Assembly: GCA_030737875.1 (NCBI GenBank)
Contig: CM060912.1
Location: 202,567,231-202,631,230 of the forward strand
Origin: Allium sativum
Lineage: Eukaryota > Streptophyta > Magnoliopsida > Asparagales > Amaryllidaceae
DNA: 64,000 bases
Reading direction: 5' to 3'
The translations under genes were made by a program, and so were the position numbers. Numbering within the stretch: the stretch's first letter is position 1; each line of letters begins with the position of its first letter. This document shows positions 59,876-64,000 of the stretch, in pieces. The notes under the pieces were generated by a model, which saw only the letters and a program-made list of their open reading frames with translations, was not told the origin of the DNA and ran no database searches.

Positions 59876-62800
59876 TGTAATGACCCGCACTGTCAGGGGT
59901 ATTATAATTAATTTATTTAATTATATATATCGTGATGTAAGGAATTTAATCATCGTTTAATTACATAAAGTGAATATTTAATTAAATTTAAATAATTAAA
60001 TAATATATTTAATTCAGAAATAACCAGATTGGTGAATTGACAATATAATGTGAACTGGGTCATCCCCGAGATTTAATTCAGCTTAGAGTTGAATTATATC
60101 GACGAATATATTCAATCGATGACAGTTTGAACGTAGAATTATATTATAATTAAAATAGAGCGCGTAACGACGCAGCAGTTCGCTATTTGGCGATTTAGAC
60201 TGCAAGTGGATATACAGGGTTCGTTTTAAGCCGGATTTCTGTGAAACAAGAAACGTGTGGAGCAGGTGGAGTATATCTTTCTAGTGGAAGAGAAAAATCG
60301 GGATTTCGTCGTGTAGATTTTGATGTACGTCCAACTCAAATTTCAGAAAAAGTCGCCGTAGAATTCCTTTATAATTTGCGACGCTTTATATACGTTATAA
60401 AAGGATTTTCGATATGAACTGAATACCGAGATAATCTGAATTCTGAAATATCAAACTGTATATTCTGATATGATATTCTGGAGCTATACGATATCATATG
60501 TGAAGATATATGATAATATTTAATTATTAATATTTAAATTTATTTAAATATATTTATATATTTAAATGGGCTATTCAAAGCGTTAAAAATAGCCACTTTT
60601 GCAAACGAAGCCGGAATTCGACGAAACCAATTTTGTTGGATCCGCAATATCAAATTGTTGTTAGATTTCCAGATTCGTGATTTTTAGAGTCACGGTGTGG
60701 CCGTACGGATTTTTAGAGTGTAAAACAGTCAGTATTTTGACGGTTAAAAATACACTGTGTGAGCATACGAAGTCGGATTTTGACGAAACCAGTTTCGTTG
60801 GGACCGTAATGTCGAACTCTAGCTACATGTCCAGTTTCGTGATTTTTGAATACTGTGTGTGATCACAGCGATTTTTTAGAAACCAGAAATGAATAAAAAG
60901 AATTAAATAAAAATATTAAAATAATAATATAAAAATATCTAGATATTTTAGAGGCCTATAAATACCCCTCCCTTAGAAATTCCTAAACCTAATTTTTTTG
61001 GAAGTCAACAAACAAGTCCGCCGTTCTTCTTTTTGTTTACAGCAAAAAGTTTAGGAGTTCAAAAATCAAAAAAAAGAAAGTGAAATAAAATCCTACAAAT
61101 CCCCTAACTCATGTATTTGGGTTCACCGTGCTTTCCATTTCAAACTGGTATGCTCTGCTTTGAGTTCGACGTCCATTTGGATGGTTTGGGTTTTCAACAG
61201 TCAATCTAGGGTTCGGTTTATGGGCCACCTCGTGGCGTCGGAGGTCAAGCAAACGGTATGGATGAACTCGTGATGATTTGAGGAGTGAGTTGGTGGTGGA
61301 AAGCGTACGTCTGGCGGCCCAAAGTGAAACGCGACACCTGCATTTCGTGGGAGCTACAGCCGAACAGAAATCGCCTAGGGGAGCCGAGTTCAGGAAAGTG
61401 GGTATCGGCCGAAGGAGAATGTGGTGAGGGTCGAAGTGGTGTTGTCGGATTTGAAAAACTCGTGGAGAAATGGAGTGAAGAGGGAGTTCGAGTTCGGTGG
61501 AGCAAAGATGGAGCAGCTGCGTTCTGAGAATTGGGGAAGAAGTGTTTTAAACGGGTACGGGCTTAGAGAGGATGGGCTGATATTGAAAGGGTAAGGCCCA
61601 TTTAGTAATTAAAACTCAAGTGTTATTTTAAATTAAAGTGTATAAATTTGTATAAGTCATAACTTGACCGTACGTGAACGAAATTCAGCAAAACAAGATC
61701 CGTTGGGATCGTAGGGACGGTGGCTACACCATGGAGCTGACTGGAAGTGGATTCGAGCTCGTTTGGATTTATGGCGAAATAAATTGTCCGACTGAATCAA
61801 ATAACGCAAACCGTTATTCAACGATTAACGCGCAACTGTGAGTAAATCTCACCAACTCTGAACAGTTTATAATTTCATGTTGTATTTTTTGAACTGTTAG
61901 AAATTGACTGTTTGATTGTGTATTGGTTGATTGATTGAACTGCTAGTCAGTTAGTGAAAATTATATATATGTAATTATATATATATATATAAACTGTTAA
62001 ATATTTATATATTGATTCTGCTATCAGAATAATTTATATTGAACTGAAAGTGATGATAATCATATTTTGTAACATCTGTGGATGCAGGGAAACAGGTTGG
62101 AGGAATCCAACTGGATTCCTCAACAGTTATTTTACTGTGATTTATATATTGTGATATATAATGTGATATATGATCTGTTGGCGATTATACGTGTATGGAC
62201 GATATTGAACATCGTGATTTGATATGATTGAATACCATGACATACCGGAATGTAGATAAAGGAGATTTTTCAAAGTGATATTGAAAAATAGAATATTTTT
62301 AAAATGGGATATTTATAAATAAGGGATATTTATAAAGTGGAATATTTATAAATAAGAAATGTTTATAAATTGGAATATTTATAAATAGGAGATATTTGAA
62401 AAGGAAATAAATTCAAAACATTTCTTTTTGAATGGAAAGGCCTGTGTGGCAAGTTTGGGGATTTTCCCGATGCGCCCGATACAAAGGAGGTTATGGCGAA
62501 TTTTCCCGGGAATTTAAGGAGTTAGAATATTTCAAGAATAAATTTGAAAAGGAAATATTTGTAAACCATTTTACAAATAGAATTGGAAAGGGAACATTAT
62601 AAAAAGGAAATCATTTTTAAAGTGTAGAACCGTTATTTGAAAGTAAATCTTTTCAAATGAATAAAACGTTGTTAAAAAGGAAATCTTTATAAAGTGAATA
62701 AAGTAAATCGAATAGGGTAATCGAAAGGAGTTAATCGATGTTAGTTTCATCGAAAGGAGTATCGATGTTAGTTCATCGAAGGGAGTTAATCGATTAGAGT

Positions 62801-64000
62801 TTAATCGAAGGAGTTAATCGAATATAGTTTATTCAAATAGAGTAAAGGAGTATCGATGTTAGTTCATCGAAGGGAGTTAATCGATTAGAGTTTAATCAAA
62901 GGAGTTAATCGAATATAGTTTATTCAAATAGAGTAAAGGAGTTAATCGAATATAGTTTATTCAAATAGAGTAAAGGAGTTAATCGAATATAGTTTATTCA
63001 AATAGAGTAAAGGAGTTAATCGAATATAGTTTATTCAAATAGAGTAAAGGAGTTAATCGAATATAGTTTATTCAAATAGAGTAAAGGAGCTAATCGAATA
63101 TAGTTTATTCAAATAGAGTAAAGGAGGTAATCGAATATAGTTTATTCAAATAGAGTAAAGGAGTTAATCGAATATAGTTTATTCAAATAGAGTAAAGGAG
63201 TTAATGGAATATAGTTTATTCAAATAGAGTAAAGGAGCTAATCGAATATAGTTTATTCAAATAGAGTAAAGGAGCTAATCGAATATAGTTTATTCGAATA
63301 GAGTTAGAGGAGTTATCGAATATAGTTTATTCGACAGGAGTTAAATGAATAGTTAGGTTAAACTAAGTGAATTAGTTAAGTGAATTGGTTAAGTTAACCA
63401 AAGTGAATTAGTCGAGTTAATCAAAGTGATTAGTTCAGTTAATAGAGATAAGTAAATCAAGTTAGGGTAATCGAGTTGAATTAGTCAGTCGAGTAAATAA
63501 ATTGAGTTAGTCAAACCAAGTAAAACCAGTTATAATTAACCAGTTAGAGTTAACCAGTTAGAGTTAAACAGTTAGAGTTAAAACAAACATAGTTATTCAG
63601 GATGAGTTGCCATTTAGCACGACTGCTAGCGTAATTCGCAGGGCTGTAAATAGCCTACGGCGGTCGGATGTTTTCCTGAGGGAATCAGGCGTAACCATTG
63701 TGATCGCTGCGATCTAGAGTTGAGCGAATGGAGTTAAAGAATATAGAGTTAAGCAAAATTAGAATCTGACTAGAGATTAATAAGTTGAATGGTTTCCTGA
63801 GTATCGATCTGATGTTGGTTTCGGCCTTCGGGGATTATGCTTAGGGAGTTGTTCTCTTATTAGTTTATAGTTAGAGTCTGATAGTTTTGAAAGGATAGTG
63901 ATACGTAAATAAAACAATGGAAATGTTTTCCAACGTTGATAACAAATATTTTCTAAATATAGAAAATAAGGAAAACATGTATAGATATACATGATGATTG
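59876..64000 (+). repeat. Element D 3' LTR (first 4.1 kb, runs off the window)
   Basis: Direct copy of 53053 onward: TATAAATA 60957-60964, GTGAGT 61838-61843, 37-bp array about 62901-63335, GC-rich island 63610-63735, shared module 63805-63860. Nearly identical to the 5' LTR apart from scattered substitutions, a longer TA run near 61978-61990 and one extra 37-bp unit. Element C's remaining LTR end and the far parts of E and F must lie further right. Confidence 0.92.

Larger units (their letters stand above)
53053..64000 (+). mobile_element. Element D: young non-autonomous retrotransposon with giant LTRs (truncated by the window)
   Basis: 5' LTR 53053-58539 (5487 bp), interior 58540-59875 (1336 bp), 3' LTR from 59876 to beyond 64000 (about 1.4 kb missing). 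PBS and polypurine tract are intact, no gag-pol. Six differences in the first ~420 LTR bases make it the youngest LTR pair in the window. It is inserted in E, with CTATT (53048-53052) as the presumed left target copy. Mobilisation must be by another element's proteins. Confidence 0.92.

Overview
The window is intergenic DNA of a flowering plant, with no convincing host protein gene and no rRNA, tRNA or CRISPR locus. It is almost wholly a nest of Ty3/gypsy LTR retrotransposons. The evidence is TGTAAC/GTTACA-type LTR ends, primer-binding sites matching the plant initiator-Met tRNA (TGGTATCAGAGC), polypurine tracts just before the 3' LTRs, 5-bp target-site duplications, and one decayed gag-pol with RT, RNase H, integrase and chromodomain-like sequence of chromovirus (Tekay/Del-like) type. 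The species cannot be named from the sequence. The element letters A to I used here are my own.

Layout. (1) 1-13325: minus-strand element A. Only its 5' LTR (about 3.5 kb) and the start of its internal region (1-516) are in the window. The LTR is split by plus-strand element B (2826-12125), a non-autonomous element with 3.95-kb LTRs and a 1.39-kb interior that keeps only a broken protease-region fragment. (2) 13326-17501: old AT-rich sequence with a possible Ty1/copia LTR remnant and a promoter/leader-like segment on the minus strand. (3) 17502-29052: full-length Tekay-like element (3.2-kb LTRs, 5.1-kb interior) with a perfect TGATC target duplication and a gag-pol interrupted by stops and frameshifts. 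(4) 29053-31032: a probable minus-strand LTR start (H) and unassigned AT-rich DNA. (5) 31033-64000: a deeper nest. Minus LTR fragment F is interrupted by plus element C, whose LTRs are about 6.3 kb around an interior of about 1.04 kb. C's 5' LTR carries a 6.37-kb solo LTR (G) with a perfect TTTTG duplication. C's 3' LTR is interrupted by minus LTR E, and E by plus element D (5.49-kb LTRs, 1.34-kb interior), whose 3' LTR runs off the window.

LTR-pair differences, counted by eye on the first 260-420 bases, rank the elements B (oldest) > Tekay-like > C > D (youngest). This agrees with D being the deepest insertion of its nest.

The most unusual theme is the giant, modular LTRs. C and D have LTRs four to six times longer than their interiors. 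The LTRs carry a TATA box, a GTRAGT donor-like site, and in B and the Tekay-like element a matching branch-point/polypyrimidine/AG acceptor-like site 2-3 kb downstream, which suggests an intron inside the LTR leader. They also carry arrays of perfect palindromes with E2F-like sites, tandem hairpin modules, homogenised minisatellites, and blocks found in the interior of one element but inside the LTR of another. The four plus-strand elements have Tekay-type or closely similar 3' ends and PBS, so the non-autonomous ones were probably mobilised by Tekay-like proteins (inference).
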